A DNA stretch of 13,403 nucleotides from Indioceanicola sp046045995 (lineage in GTDB: Bacteria > Pseudomonadota > Alphaproteobacteria > Azospirillales > Azospirillaceae). Numbering within the stretch: position 1 is the first letter of the stretch; each line of letters starts with the position of its first letter. Below the pieces are notes generated by a model. That model was given only the letters and a program-made list of their open reading frames with translations. It was not told the DNA's origin and did not search any database. The stretch covers positions 1 to 13,403 of the forward strand of contig JBJOKR010000137.1 of assembly GCA_046045995.1 (NCBI GenBank). Direction: 5' to 3'. Made by a program: the position numbers and the translations under genes. Shown piece after piece: positions 5,841 through 13,403 of this stretch.

Positions 5841-6380
5841 ATGGCAGATACGGCGGAAAACGGGAACCGGCCGGGGGTCGGCGGCCCCGGGGGGGAGATC
5901 GCGCGGATCGCCCGCGACCCCCACCGGCACAGCGTCGACTCCATCGTAGCCATCGCCGGCCACCCGATCCACGCCATGCTCGTGGCCTTTCCGATCACGT
6001 TGACGGTCGGTACCCTGGGCGGCGATCTCCTGTACTGGTGGTCGGGGGATGCATTCTTCGCCCGTCTCTCCCTCTGGGCCAGCGGCGTGGGGTTCGGAAT
6101 GGGGATTCTGTCCGCCCTGTCCGGCACGGCGGAACTGCTTCTGGTCAGGGGCATACGACGCCGGGTCGCGCCCTGGGGACATGCCGTCGCCGCCATGACG
6201 CTTCTCGCCGTCCTGGGCGCCAACTGGGGCCTTCGCCTGGAGGATCCGGAGGGGGCGGTGTTCCCCTGGGGGCTCTACCTGTCGGGGCTCGGGCTTGTGG
6301 CCGTGGGGTTCGCGGGCTGGCATGGCGGTCAGCTCGTCTTCGAACACGGCGTCGGCGTGTCCCAGGACAGCAGTTCCTGA
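5841..6380 (+). CDS. DUF2231-family membrane protein
   Basis: A 179-residue protein with a hydrophilic N-terminus and four likely helices (about 46-66, 73-103, 113-130 and 138-158). The GHPIHAMLVAFPI motif at 40-52 is the signature of the DUF2231 membrane family. Its biochemical role is not established; the paired histidines in GHPIH could bind metal or heme. The ATG at 5841 is preceded by GGGGGATGGGGC, a plausible ribosome binding site. It is the only plus-strand gene in the oxidase region. Its start is 18 bp from the tentative CoxII start (divergent), and its end overlaps the next minus-strand gene by 52 bp (convergent). Its promoter must therefore lie within ctaC. Association with the oxidase is inferred from position. 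Confidence 0.85.
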   Translation: MADTAENGNRPGVGGPGGEIARIARDPHRHSVDSIVAIAGHPIHAMLVAFPITLTVGTLGGDLLYWWSGDAFFARLSLWASGVGFGMGILSALSGTAELLLVRGIRRRVAPWGHAVAAMTLLAVLGANWGLRLEDPEGAVFPWGLYLSGLGLVAVGFAGWHGGQLVFEHGVGVSQDSSS

Positions 6381-6838
6381 CCGACCCCCGGCCGCAGCAA
6401 CTCCGCCGGCAGGGCATCGAGCGGGATCGACGGCTTCGCCAGGACCAACCAGAGGATGCCGGCCGCGCAGGCCGCGGCGAGGCCCAGCGGCACCGCAACC
6501 CGGGGCAGGGCGGGTGCATGGGTCGGGTCGGCAAGCCTGGTCAGGACCCGTCCGTACAGCAGGTGGGCGACGACAAGCCCCATCACCAGCGTCAGCTTCA
6601 GGAACATCCAGTCCTGGATGGCCCCGGCCGGGAACAGCAGCAGCGTCCCGGAAAGGACGGCCAGCACGCCGGCCGGGGACATCACCGCCGTATGGATGAA
6701 CCGTCCGGCCCGCCGCACCCGGACGAAGTCCCGCCCGTCCGACGCCTTCCGATGGGCGGTCAGGAAGAAAGGCATGACCAGCAGACCGGCGGCCCAGACA
6801 AGGATCGCCGGAACATGGACAAGCTTCAGCCAGAGCAT
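6329..6838 (-). CDS. CopD/HemJ-like four-helix membrane protein
   Basis: A 169-residue protein beginning MLWLKLVHVPAILVWAAGLL, with helices at about 5-27, 48-70, 78-98 and 116-134. The N-terminal K-L-x-H, His49 in the second helix and Lys81 in the third resemble both CopD-domain copper proteins and the HemJ/UPF0093 group. I favour CopD-like because it sits immediately after a CtaG gene. A role in copper delivery or heme handling for the oxidase is inference. Its ATG (6838-6836) overlaps the ctaG stop as TGATG, so the two are coupled. The last 17 codons overlap the end of the plus-strand DUF2231 gene, and the C-terminal tail after residue 134 is hydrophilic and probably poorly conserved. Confidence 0.82.
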   Translation of the reverse strand: MLWLKLVHVPAILVWAAGLLVMPFFLTAHRKASDGRDFVRVRRAGRFIHTAVMSPAGVLAVLSGTLLLFPAGAIQDWMFLKLTLVMGLVVAHLLYGRVLTRLADPTHAPALPRVAVPLGLAAACAAGILWLVLAKPSIPLDALPAELLRPGVGQELLSWDTPTPCSKTS

Positions 6839-7590
6839 CACGGCGCCCGCCCCGGCGCGGTGTCCAGCCGCCGGACGGTCAGCATCACCGCCGCCGCCAG
6901 ATAGGGTAGGGCGCCGAAGGTCCACATGAACAGCCCGGCGATCTGCTGATCCTGGAGCGGGGACAGGCCCCAGGCCCCCGTGGCGGCGAGATGGGGCGCG
7001 TAGAGCGGGGACGCGGCGAAGGTCAGAAGGGCCCCCAGCAGCCCCATATGCGCCATCGTCGCCAGGAGCGCCAATATGCCGGACACATGCCGTCGGGCAT
7101 CGAGCACGGCCCCCCACAGCAGCACGGCACTGCCCAGCAGGCTGAGTTCCATCAGCCAATAGACCGCCCCGCTCTGCAGCGCCGCCTCGTAGGGGGCGGG
7201 GGCGTGCCAGGTCCAGAAAAGGACGGCATGCAGCACCACCGCCGGACCGGACGGGATGCGCGACCCCACCGACCGGGGCAGTGCCGCCGCCAGCAGGGGG
7301 GCCGCCAGCGCCACCAGCAGCAGGTGGTGCAGGATGCGGGCGGAGAAGAGGGCCGAACTCAGGGCACAGACGGGGCTGACGAAGGCGACGGCAAGGACGG
7401 CCGCCCCGGCCCCGATCCCCCACCGACCCGCCGGGGTCCGGACCCGCAGCAGCGCCACGGCGGTCATCAGGCAGAGACAGGCGATCAGCACCGGATCCAG
7501 GTTCCACCGCTCCAGGATCTCCTGGGGAACCGGGGCGGGGCCGCAGGTGCTGTCGGGCGGCGGCCGTGCCGCTGTCGGGATCGGTGTCAT
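6838..7590 (-). CDS. ctaG: CtaG (caa3-type) cytochrome oxidase assembly protein
   Basis: A polytopic membrane protein of the CtaG_caa3 family, linked to building the copper centres of caa3-type oxidases (distinct from Cox11, also called CtaG). Visible family motifs: ILHHLLLVALAAPLL, the FWTWHAPAPY segment, TMAHMGLLGALLTFA, and the signature SPLQDQQIAGLFMW followed by LPYLAAA. About seven helices are present. I chose the ATG at 7590-7588 (250 aa, MTPIPTAARPP). In-frame ATGs at 7602-7600, which has AAGG eight bases upstream, and at 7659-7657 (273 aa) are alternatives. The residues added by these starts show no family features. The gene lies 27-96 bp after the PQQ dehydrogenase stop, so it could share its transcript, and it overlaps the CopD-like gene downstream. 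Confidence 0.9.
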   Translation of the reverse strand: MTPIPTAARPPPDSTCGPAPVPQEILERWNLDPVLIACLCLMTAVALLRVRTPAGRWGIGAGAAVLAVAFVSPVCALSSALFSARILHHLLLVALAAPLLAAALPRSVGSRIPSGPAVVLHAVLFWTWHAPAPYEAALQSGAVYWLMELSLLGSAVLLWGAVLDARRHVSGILALLATMAHMGLLGALLTFAASPLYAPHLAATGAWGLSPLQDQQIAGLFMWTFGALPYLAAAVMLTVRRLDTAPGRAP

Positions 7591-7686
7591 GGCCGGCGGC
7601 ATCCCCTGGGCCTTGCGGGCTTGCCCTTCCCCAATGCCCCCGCGGGGGATTTGTTGCATCCGCCCCGCGCCGCCTGCCCGGATGGA

Positions 7687-10293
7687 TCAGGGACCTTCGT
7701 CTTCCGGATCGGTTCCCGCTTCCGGGTCCTTGGCCCCGGGCGGGGTACCGGCCAGGTCGGGTGCGGCGGGATCGAGGGCGAAGACCACCAGCGCATCGCC
7801 GGGCTTGGTCTCGAACCGTGCGTGGCCGGTGGCCGAAAGGGCGACGTACTGCCGCCCGCCATGCTCGTAGGTCATCGGCCCCGCCTGGCCGCCGGCGGGA
7901 AGCCGCGCCTGCCAGAGAAGGCGCCCCGTCTCCGTCTCGAACGCGCGCAGGAAGTTGTCCTGCGCCGCGGCGATGAAGGTAAGGCCGCCCGCGGTCACCA
8001 GCGGCCCGCCGAGATTGGGCGTCCCCATGACGATCTTCAGGCGTGAGGCGATCCCGAACGGACCGGCATCGAACCCGGTGCCGAGCGGCTGTGCCCAGAC
8101 AAGCTCGCCCGTATCAATGTTCGTCGCAGCGATGTATCCCCAGGGCGGCGCCATGCAGGGGATGTTGAGGGTAGACAGCCACATCGGCCGGGTGACGCCG
8201 AAGGGGGTGCCGGTCTGTGGCGCCATCGCCTGGTCGGGACGGGCACCGCCGGACCCGACGGGACGGTCGGTCACCTCCGCCCGCGGAGACATGTCGACGA
8301 TGTTGGGCAGGCGCGACCAGTTGGCGATGACCACCCGCCGGACGGGGTCGAAGCCCAGGCCGCCCCAGTTCATGCCGCCGACCGTTCCGGGCAGCAGCAC
8401 GATCCCCTTCGCCGCCAGGGTCGGCGGCGTGAAGATGCCGTCGTAGCGCCGCTCATGGAACCCGATCCGGCACAGCGCCGCGTCGATGGGGGTAAGGCCC
8501 CAGATGTGGCGCGCGTCGATCCGCTCCGGATCACTACCCGGCACGCCGCCCAGATTGGGGAAGAAGACCGATTGAGGTTGTGTCGGCGATAGGCGTTCCC
8601 CGGGAAGGGGGTCGCCCTGCGGCACAGGCCGTTGCGCCACGGGGCGTAGCGGCTCCCCGGTGGCGGCATCCAGAAGGAACAAGTCACCCGCCTTCGTCCC
8701 CTGAAGCACGGCCCGGCGCGTCGCGCCCACCACTGGCCCTGCGTCCACCGGCATGTCCACCAGCATCGGCTGGGCCCCGATGTCATAGTCCCAAAGGTCG
8801 TGGACCACGGTTGTGAAGACCCAGCGCGTGGCGCCGGTCGCCAGATCGACCGCGACGACCGCGGCTGTCACCCTGTCCTCCGCCGGGCTGCGGTTGCCGC
8901 CCCAATGATCGGCCCCCGGGTTGCCGGTGCCCAGGAAGGCAAGCCCCAGGTCCTCGTCGGCGGAAATGACGTTCCAGACATTGGGCGTGCCGCGCGGATA
9001 GATCCCGCCCGGGGCCAAAGGCTCCCGGGCATCCGGCCGCAGCGCGTCCCAGGCCCATCGCAGGTCCCCGGTCCGCGCATCATAGGCCCGCACCACGCCC
9101 GACGGTGCGTCCCGCCGCTGGTTGTCGCTGACCTGCTGTCCCACGATCAGCAACCCGCCCGCCGCCGTCGCCCCGGAGGTGTTTGAGGCGAAGCCGGTTT
9201 CCCGGAGGCCCATGCCCTCGGTCAGGTCGACGACGCCGTCCTGCCCGAAATCCCGGCAGGGAAACCCGCCCACCGCGTCCAATGCCAGCAACCGGCCGTC
9301 CGCGGTGGCGACGAAGATCCGGCGGCTGCATCCGCTGCCGCCGCGGGGAACGGGGCCGATGACGCCGGGAACGGCCGGCATCCGCTCGATCGCCGCCGGG
9401 CCGCCGTCCGGTCCCCCGTCATCCACATAGGCCACGGCCCGGCACGCTGCGCTGAACAGCGATTCCATCGCGCGGGGCGGCACCTCGGGATCATGGTGCC
9501 ACTGCACCTCCCCCGTCGCGGGGTCCAGGGCGAAGACCTGGTTGCTGGGCGTGCAGGTGTACAGAAGGTCGCCGACCTTCAGCGGCGTGTTCTGGGACGA
9601 ATAGAACACCCGCTCCTCCGACGGGGTGTGATCGCCGCTGCGGAACGTCCACGCCGGCGTCAGGCCCTGCACATTGCCGGTATGGATCTGCGCCAGGGTC
9701 GAATAGCGGCGTCCGGCCGGGGTGCCGCCGAAGGCGGACCATTCGGCCCCGGCATCGGCCGTGACCGGGGCGGCGCGATCGGCCCCGCCCGGGCCGGTCA
9801 TGGCCGCCGCCGGCCCCTCGGGCCGCTCCCACAGCGCCGCGGCAAGCCCGCCCAGCGACAGGAAGGCCAGGCCGAGGACACCCAGGGCCCCGCGGCGCGC
9901 CCCGTGGCGCGGCGGTGTCCGCCAGAACAGGAAGGCCGTGGCGGCCCCGAGAACCAGCCCGGTGACCAGCCCCATCCGGGCCGCGAGATCGAAGCCCCAG
10001 GCCGGAAGCCAGCCCTTGCCGTCGATCTCGACCCATGACCAGACGGCGGTGAGAAGGACTGCAAAGAGCAGCAGACCCAGGCCCGCCCGGTGCCGGTCGC
10101 CCCAAGCGAAACCGCAGCCCAGCAGCAGCAGCAGCCCTGCCCCCAGGAAATAGGGTGTTCCGTCCAGCAGCATGACCCATGTGCCGAGAGCGGCCATGCC
10201 CAGGCCGAGAAGCCCCGCCAGCGTCACGAACAGCAGATAGGTCCGATACCATCCGCGGCCGCCCGCCGCCTGCGTCCCCATATCCTTGTGCAT
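7687..10293 (-). CDS. Membrane-bound PQQ-dependent dehydrogenase, glucose/quinate/shikimate family
   Basis: An 868-residue quinoprotein resembling E. coli Gcd. Five helices in residues about 17-154 anchor it and hold the ubiquinone site. An eight-bladed propeller with PQQ follows in the periplasm, starting WSAFGGTPAGRRYSTL at 185. Recognisable are HDLWDYD (498-504, catalytic Asp502 matching Asp466 of Gcd), GTKAGDLFLLD with Lys534 (matching Lys493), and near the end AAAQDNFLRAFETETGRLLW and LPAGGQAGPMTYEHGG. It oxidises a sugar or polyol outside the inner membrane and reduces ubiquinone. The CTPSN segment has Ser250 where Gcd has His262, a substrate-affecting residue, so glucose is not assured. 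The ATG at 10293 has AAGGGGGG seven bases upstream. The low-complexity acidic tail after about residue 845 is extra. Confidence 0.94.
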   Translation of the reverse strand: MHKDMGTQAAGGRGWYRTYLLFVTLAGLLGLGMAALGTWVMLLDGTPYFLGAGLLLLLGCGFAWGDRHRAGLGLLLFAVLLTAVWSWVEIDGKGWLPAWGFDLAARMGLVTGLVLGAATAFLFWRTPPRHGARRGALGVLGLAFLSLGGLAAALWERPEGPAAAMTGPGGADRAAPVTADAGAEWSAFGGTPAGRRYSTLAQIHTGNVQGLTPAWTFRSGDHTPSEERVFYSSQNTPLKVGDLLYTCTPSNQVFALDPATGEVQWHHDPEVPPRAMESLFSAACRAVAYVDDGGPDGGPAAIERMPAVPGVIGPVPRGGSGCSRRIFVATADGRLLALDAVGGFPCRDFGQDGVVDLTEGMGLRETGFASNTSGATAAGGLLIVGQQVSDNQRRDAPSGVVRAYDARTGDLRWAWDALRPDAREPLAPGGIYPRGTPNVWNVISADEDLGLAFLGTGNPGADHWGGNRSPAEDRVTAAVVAVDLATGATRWVFTTVVHDLWDYDIGAQPMLVDMPVDAGPVVGATRRAVLQGTKAGDLFLLDAATGEPLRPVAQRPVPQGDPLPGERLSPTQPQSVFFPNLGGVPGSDPERIDARHIWGLTPIDAALCRIGFHERRYDGIFTPPTLAAKGIVLLPGTVGGMNWGGLGFDPVRRVVIANWSRLPNIVDMSPRAEVTDRPVGSGGARPDQAMAPQTGTPFGVTRPMWLSTLNIPCMAPPWGYIAATNIDTGELVWAQPLGTGFDAGPFGIASRLKIVMGTPNLGGPLVTAGGLTFIAAAQDNFLRAFETETGRLLWQARLPAGGQAGPMTYEHGGRQYVALSATGHARFETKPGDALVVFALDPAAPDLAGTPPGAKDPEAGTDPEDEGP

Positions 10294-10300
10294 GCCGCCG

Positions 10301-10308
10301 CCCCCCTT
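10301..10308 (-). promoter_or_regulatory. Strong ribosome binding site of the PQQ dehydrogenase
   Basis: AAGGGGGG on the minus strand, seven bases before the ATG at 10293-10291. It decides for this start over the ATG four codons downstream. The 112-bp gap 10294-10405 shows no clear sigma-70 or sigma-54 promoter by eye. Confidence 0.6.
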
Positions 10309-10405
10309 CGTCCCGACCGGATCGAAGGAGTAACGACCAACCGCCGATTAGGTTCTGTTCACGACCGGTCCCGTGGACCCGCCCGCCGGGAGAAGCGGGG
10401 CGCCG

Positions 10406-11731
10406 TCACTTCCGGCCGCCGAGGCCGAGCCGGCCCATCCGTTCCCAAAGCGTCGTCCGCGAGACGCCCAGCGTCTCCGCCGCTTCCTGCATCCGGCCGC
10501 CGGTCTGGTTCAGGACCGCCTCGATATGCCGGCGCTCGGCATCCTCCCGCACCTCGGCCAGGGTCGGTACCCGGGACTCGACGCCGGCCAGGTTCTGCTC
10601 GGGGAACAGGTCGCCGACCGTGATCGCGTCCCCTTCCGCCAGGGCCAGGGCCCGCTCGATCCTGTTCTTCAGCTCGCGGATGTTCCCGGGCCAGTCATGG
10701 GCGACGAGAGCGGAGGCCGCCGCCGGGTCCAGGGTGGGCCGGGGGCGGCCGAAGCGGGCGGCATACTGCTCCACGAAGCGGTCGGCCAGGATCGGGATTT
10801 CGGCCGTCCGGTCCCGCAGCGGCGGAATGTGGACGGAGATCACGTTCAGCCGGTACAGCAGGTCCTTGCGGAAGGTGCCCGCCGCCACCATCGCGGAAAG
10901 GTCGGCATTGGTGGCGCAGACGACGCGCGACCCGAAGACCAGCTCCGTCTCCCCGCCGACGCGGGTGAACCGCCGCTCCTGCAGCAGGCGCAGCAGCTTC
11001 GCCTGGGTGGACAGGGACAGTTCCGCCACCTCGTCCAGGAACAGCATGCCCTTGCCCGCCCGTTCGGCGAAGCCCTCGTGCCGCCCCGCCGCGCCGGTGA
11101 AGGCACCCTTCTCGTGACCGAAGATCTCGCTGTCGGCGAGGTCGTTCGGCAGGCCGGCGCAATTGACGGCGACGAAGGGAAGATCGGCCAGGGGGCCCGC
11201 GGCATGCAGGCGCCGGGCCGCCACCTCCTTGCCGACCCCCGTCTCCCCCGTCAGCAGCACGGTGCTGTCCACCCGGGCCAGGCGGTCCAGCATCCGGTGG
11301 ACGGCGGCCATGGCCGGATCGGCCACGATGGCGGCGGGCGTCCCGGTCTCCGCCCCCGCGGCCCGCTTGGCCTGAAGCTCCCGAAGCTTGTGGACCAGGT
11401 CGTCCAGGTCGAAGGGCTTGGTCAGATAGGTCTCCGCCCCGGCCCGCATGAGCTGCACCGCCTCGTCCACCTGGGCATAGGCGGTCATGAAGATGGTGGG
11501 CAGGGTGCCGACGACGCGCAGCGTGTTCAGAAGGAATGTCCCGCCGTTCGCGTCGGGAAGGCGGATGTCGCTCAGGATCGCGTCGGGGCGCGACCGGGAC
11601 AGGGCCGCGGCCGCCGCTGCCGCTGTGGTGACCCAGCGGGTGGTGAACCCCTCCAGGCGCAGGCGCTGTTCCAGCGACGCCCCCAGGATCGGGTCGTCCT
11701 CCACGATCAGGACGGTGAAGGTGCGGGTCAT
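10406..11731 (-). CDS. NtrC/AtoC-family sigma-54-dependent response regulator
   Basis: A 441-residue regulator with three domains. The receiver (about 1-120) has acidic pocket E11-D12-D13, phospho-acceptor D55 in LSDIRLPD, T82 and K104. The AAA+ domain (about 130-375) has Walker A GETGVGKE (161-168), the sigma-54 contact loop GAFTGA (208-213), Walker B MLFLDEV and the DWPGNIRELKN segment. A Fis-type helix-turn-helix (about 398-436, EAAETLGVSRTTLWERMGRL) binds DNA. All motifs needed to open sigma-54 promoters are intact. Its ATG overlaps the kinase stop by four bases (ATGA), so the two are a cognate pair. Its targets are unknown; the PQQ dehydrogenase begins 112 bp downstream on the same strand and is the first candidate. 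Confidence 0.95.
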   Translation of the reverse strand: MTRTFTVLIVEDDPILGASLEQRLRLEGFTTRWVTTAAAAAAALSRSRPDAILSDIRLPDANGGTFLLNTLRVVGTLPTIFMTAYAQVDEAVQLMRAGAETYLTKPFDLDDLVHKLRELQAKRAAGAETGTPAAIVADPAMAAVHRMLDRLARVDSTVLLTGETGVGKEVAARRLHAAGPLADLPFVAVNCAGLPNDLADSEIFGHEKGAFTGAAGRHEGFAERAGKGMLFLDEVAELSLSTQAKLLRLLQERRFTRVGGETELVFGSRVVCATNADLSAMVAAGTFRKDLLYRLNVISVHIPPLRDRTAEIPILADRFVEQYAARFGRPRPTLDPAAASALVAHDWPGNIRELKNRIERALALAEGDAITVGDLFPEQNLAGVESRVPTLAEVREDAERRHIEAVLNQTGGRMQEAAETLGVSRTTLWERMGRLGLGGRK

Positions 11732-13233
11732 GCGGCGGCTCCCTCCGCCCGGGTCGGGCCGGTGTCTGGGCGGGCGTCGGCCGCTGCTGTCTCCGCCGGC
11801 ACGCTGAGGCGGATCCGCGTGCCCTCCGCGGGGGAGGTCCAGGCGGAAAGTCGGGCGCCGAGATCATCGGCGAGGCGCAGCGTGATCCAGAGTCCGAGCT
11901 TGGTGCCGCTCGGCATCCCCCCCGCCGGCCCCTGGATCAGCATGCGCAGGATGTCGGACGGAAGGCCCGGGCCGTCATCCGCCACGTCGAAGACCAGATG
12001 CCCCGCCTCGAAGGACTGGGCGAACCGGACGGTGCCGTTCTCCCGTGCGGCGGCGCAGGCGTTCAGCAGCAGATTGATCAGGATCTGGCGCAGCCGGTTG
12101 GTGTCCACTGCCGCCGGGGGCAGGGGCGCCGCTTTCCAGTCGAGACGCAGCCCGCGGCGCTTCAGGGCCGGCGCCACCAGGATGCGCAGATCCTCCGTGT
12201 CGGAGGGGGTAAGGGGGCGGACCCGCAGGGGTTCCCGGTAGGTGGACAGGGCCGCGTCGGCCACGCGGGCAATGGAATTCAGCCCCCGCTCCAGCAGATC
12301 GGCCGTCTCCTCCCGTACCGCCTTGTCGTCCCCGAACCGGCGCAAGGTGGAAATGGCGTTCAGCAGCCCCGCCACGGGGTTCCGGACCTCATGGGCCAGC
12401 CCCGCCGCCAGCTTCCCCAGTAGCAGCATTTTCTCCTGCTCGGCCAAGTGCGCCTGTAGGTCGGCACGGTCCCGCTCCGAGCGCATCCAGACGGAGATGC
12501 CGCGCTGGAGTCGGCCGAATTCCGTGCTGGGGGGCTGCAGGTCCCGCAGTGCGACCTCCCGCGTCGCAGCACTACCCCCCTCCAATTCGGCGGTCAGGTC
12601 ACTGAGGGGCCGGACCATGCGCTTGGTGACGAAGAAACCGATCAGCGCGGCCAAGGCTGCCAGGATCAGGTCCACGATCAGGGCGGCTTGGTGGGCGAAG
12701 CGGCGTTCTGTGGCAACATCGCTGACGTCCAGAGCCGCCACAACCTCCACAGCCCGGGCCGCATCCAGGGGCATGCGCCGGAAGACCCACATCAGGCTCA
12801 GATCCCGGTCCAGTTCCTTGATCAGGGCGACCGGTCCCGACCCCGCCTTCGCATCGGCGGCCCAGTGCTCGGGCACGACGCCTGCCGGACCCGGCTCACC
12901 CACGCTGAGCCGCTCGGGCGTGCCGTCGGGACCGGTCCAGCGGACCTCGATGAACCGGTCCGGCAGTCCCGCATAGAAGGACTGCGACCGTTCCAGGGCA
13001 GCCAGCAGCAACACCCGGTCGCCCGCCTCAGCATAGGGCATGACGACGCCGGAGATGCCGTCCAGATAGATGGAACCCATGCGGGCCAGGATCTGGGACT
13101 CCCGCTCGGCGCTCCACCGCAGGGCGACCTGTGTCGTGAACAAGGCGACGAGGAAGATCATGGCCGCCGACAGCAGCGGCACCTTCGCCGTCAGCGGCCA
13201 CGCGCGGGGAACCATCAAGTCCAAGCCTGGCAT
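11728..13233 (-). CDS. Membrane sensor histidine kinase
   Basis: A 501-residue kinase. The first helix (about 19-38) and second helix (about 183-203) enclose a periplasmic region of about 145 residues with no recognised sensor fold. HAMP (204-256) follows, then the dimerisation domain with phospho-acceptor His281 in GLAHEVRNPVAG. The ATPase domain has an N-box NLLLNACAA (387-395), G1 DVADDGPGLP (416-425) and G2 GTKLGLWI (443-450). The layout resembles NtrB/AtoS-type partners of sigma-54 regulators. I chose the ATG at 13233 with GGAG 11 bases upstream; the ATG at 13215 would drop six residues. The C-terminal Ala/Asp/Thr-rich tail after 480 is probably disordered. The signal is unknown; periplasmic sugar, quinone or oxygen status would fit the neighbours but cannot be read from sequence. 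Confidence 0.94.
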   Translation of the reverse strand: MPGLDLMVPRAWPLTAKVPLLSAAMIFLVALFTTQVALRWSAERESQILARMGSIYLDGISGVVMPYAEAGDRVLLLAALERSQSFYAGLPDRFIEVRWTGPDGTPERLSVGEPGPAGVVPEHWAADAKAGSGPVALIKELDRDLSLMWVFRRMPLDAARAVEVVAALDVSDVATERRFAHQAALIVDLILAALAALIGFFVTKRMVRPLSDLTAELEGGSAATREVALRDLQPPSTEFGRLQRGISVWMRSERDRADLQAHLAEQEKMLLLGKLAAGLAHEVRNPVAGLLNAISTLRRFGDDKAVREETADLLERGLNSIARVADAALSTYREPLRVRPLTPSDTEDLRILVAPALKRRGLRLDWKAAPLPPAAVDTNRLRQILINLLLNACAAARENGTVRFAQSFEAGHLVFDVADDGPGLPSDILRMLIQGPAGGMPSGTKLGLWITLRLADDLGARLSAWTSPAEGTRIRLSVPAETAAADARPDTGPTRAEGAAA

Positions 13234-13270
13234 GGGCCGCCAACTCCGGATCGGGGAACCTGCCCCATCA

Positions 13271-13402
13271 TTAAGGAAGCAGGACCTGTCCCCGCCACCC
13301 CTTCATGATCCGATCCTGCCAGAAATGGCCGAACCAGTCCGTCCTGCGCGGATGCGGTGGAGCGGTCATGACCACCAGATCGCAGCGGTGGCGGTCGAGG
13401 TC
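13271..13402 (-). CDS. C-terminal end of an unidentified protein, possibly universal-stress-like (5' end outside window)
   Basis: A minus-strand frame enters from the right edge and ends with TAA at 13273-13271, giving 43 residues: DLDRHRCDLVVMTAPPHPRR, then a Trp-rich stretch and a final QVLLP. The CDLVVM strand followed by a helix and a final Q-V-L-L strand resembles the end of a UspA domain, but the usual G-x-x-G glycine motif is absent, so the call is weak. It ends 37 bp before the kinase start on the same strand and could be the first gene of that operon. Confidence 0.5.
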   Translation of the reverse strand, partial: DLDRHRCDLVVMTAPPHPRRTDWFGHFWQDRIMKGWRGQVLLP

Positions 13403-13403
13403 G

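Noticed and set aside
10367..10379. GGTCC-CGT-GGACC hairpin after the response regulator as an intrinsic terminator
   Set aside because: The stem is only 5 bp and no T-run follows on the minus strand.
10294..10405. Sigma-54 promoter upstream of the PQQ dehydrogenase
   Set aside because: No TGGCAC-N5-TTGC-like pair with GG and GC at the right spacing was found by eye; a motif scan with a weight matrix would decide.
10373..12241. A 622-codon open frame on the plus strand
   Set aside because: It is antisense to the response regulator and kinase, both of which have complete family motifs.
1..13403. tRNA, rRNA or CRISPR array
   Set aside because: No cloverleaf-like segment, rRNA motif or regularly spaced direct repeats were seen on either strand.

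Overview
The window is very GC-rich, densely packed DNA. Protein style and gene content (caa3-type CtaG, a fused cytochrome oxidase subunit I-III, a PQQ dehydrogenase and an NtrC-class two-component pair) suggest an alphaproteobacterium, probably of the Rhodospirillales/Azospirillales. That placement is inference; the window has no rRNA or tRNA marker.

Left part (1-1736) looks like the edge of an old mobile or genomic island. It holds the 3' end of a tyrosine recombinase (+). Next come the ruins of a RelE-type toxin and its HTH antitoxin (-), broken by a stop codon, a lost start codon and an 11-bp tandem duplication. Directly upstream of those is an intact-looking higB-higA toxin-antitoxin operon (-), with a near-perfect palindrome abutting the higB start as its likely operator. 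About 480 bp of noncoding DNA (1737-2218) follows. It contains two inverted repeats, one of them a 26-bp-pair stem (1800-1892).

Centre (2219-7602) is a terminal oxidase locus. On the minus strand, in transcription order, are a CtaG-type copper/assembly membrane protein, a CopD-like membrane protein, a CoxII with a complete CuA site and lipoprotein-like leader, a fused CoxI-CoxIII (841 aa), and a 112-aa membrane protein. Most junctions are TGATG or ATGA overlaps, so translation is probably coupled. A plus-strand DUF2231 membrane protein is wedged between CoxII and the CopD-like gene, nearly touching CoxII at its start and overlapping the CopD-like gene by 52 bp at its end. CoxI keeps all heme and CuB ligands and the D-channel entrance Asp and inner Glu. 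It has Gln where the K-channel Lys belongs and lacks the usual D-channel asparagines.

Right part (7687-13403) carries a membrane-anchored PQQ dehydrogenase of the glucose/quinate/shikimate family (-). It would feed electrons to ubiquinone from periplasmic oxidation of a sugar or polyol. Then come an NtrC-family response regulator and its histidine kinase, overlapping by 4 bp, and the 3' end of a gene that may encode a universal-stress-like protein. A reasonable reading is a conditionally used respiratory module: periplasmic PQQ oxidation at one end, an oxygen-reducing heme-copper oxidase with its own assembly factors at the other, and a neighbouring sigma-54-type signalling pair that could control it. 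The regulatory link is inferred from position only; I saw no sigma-54 promoter.
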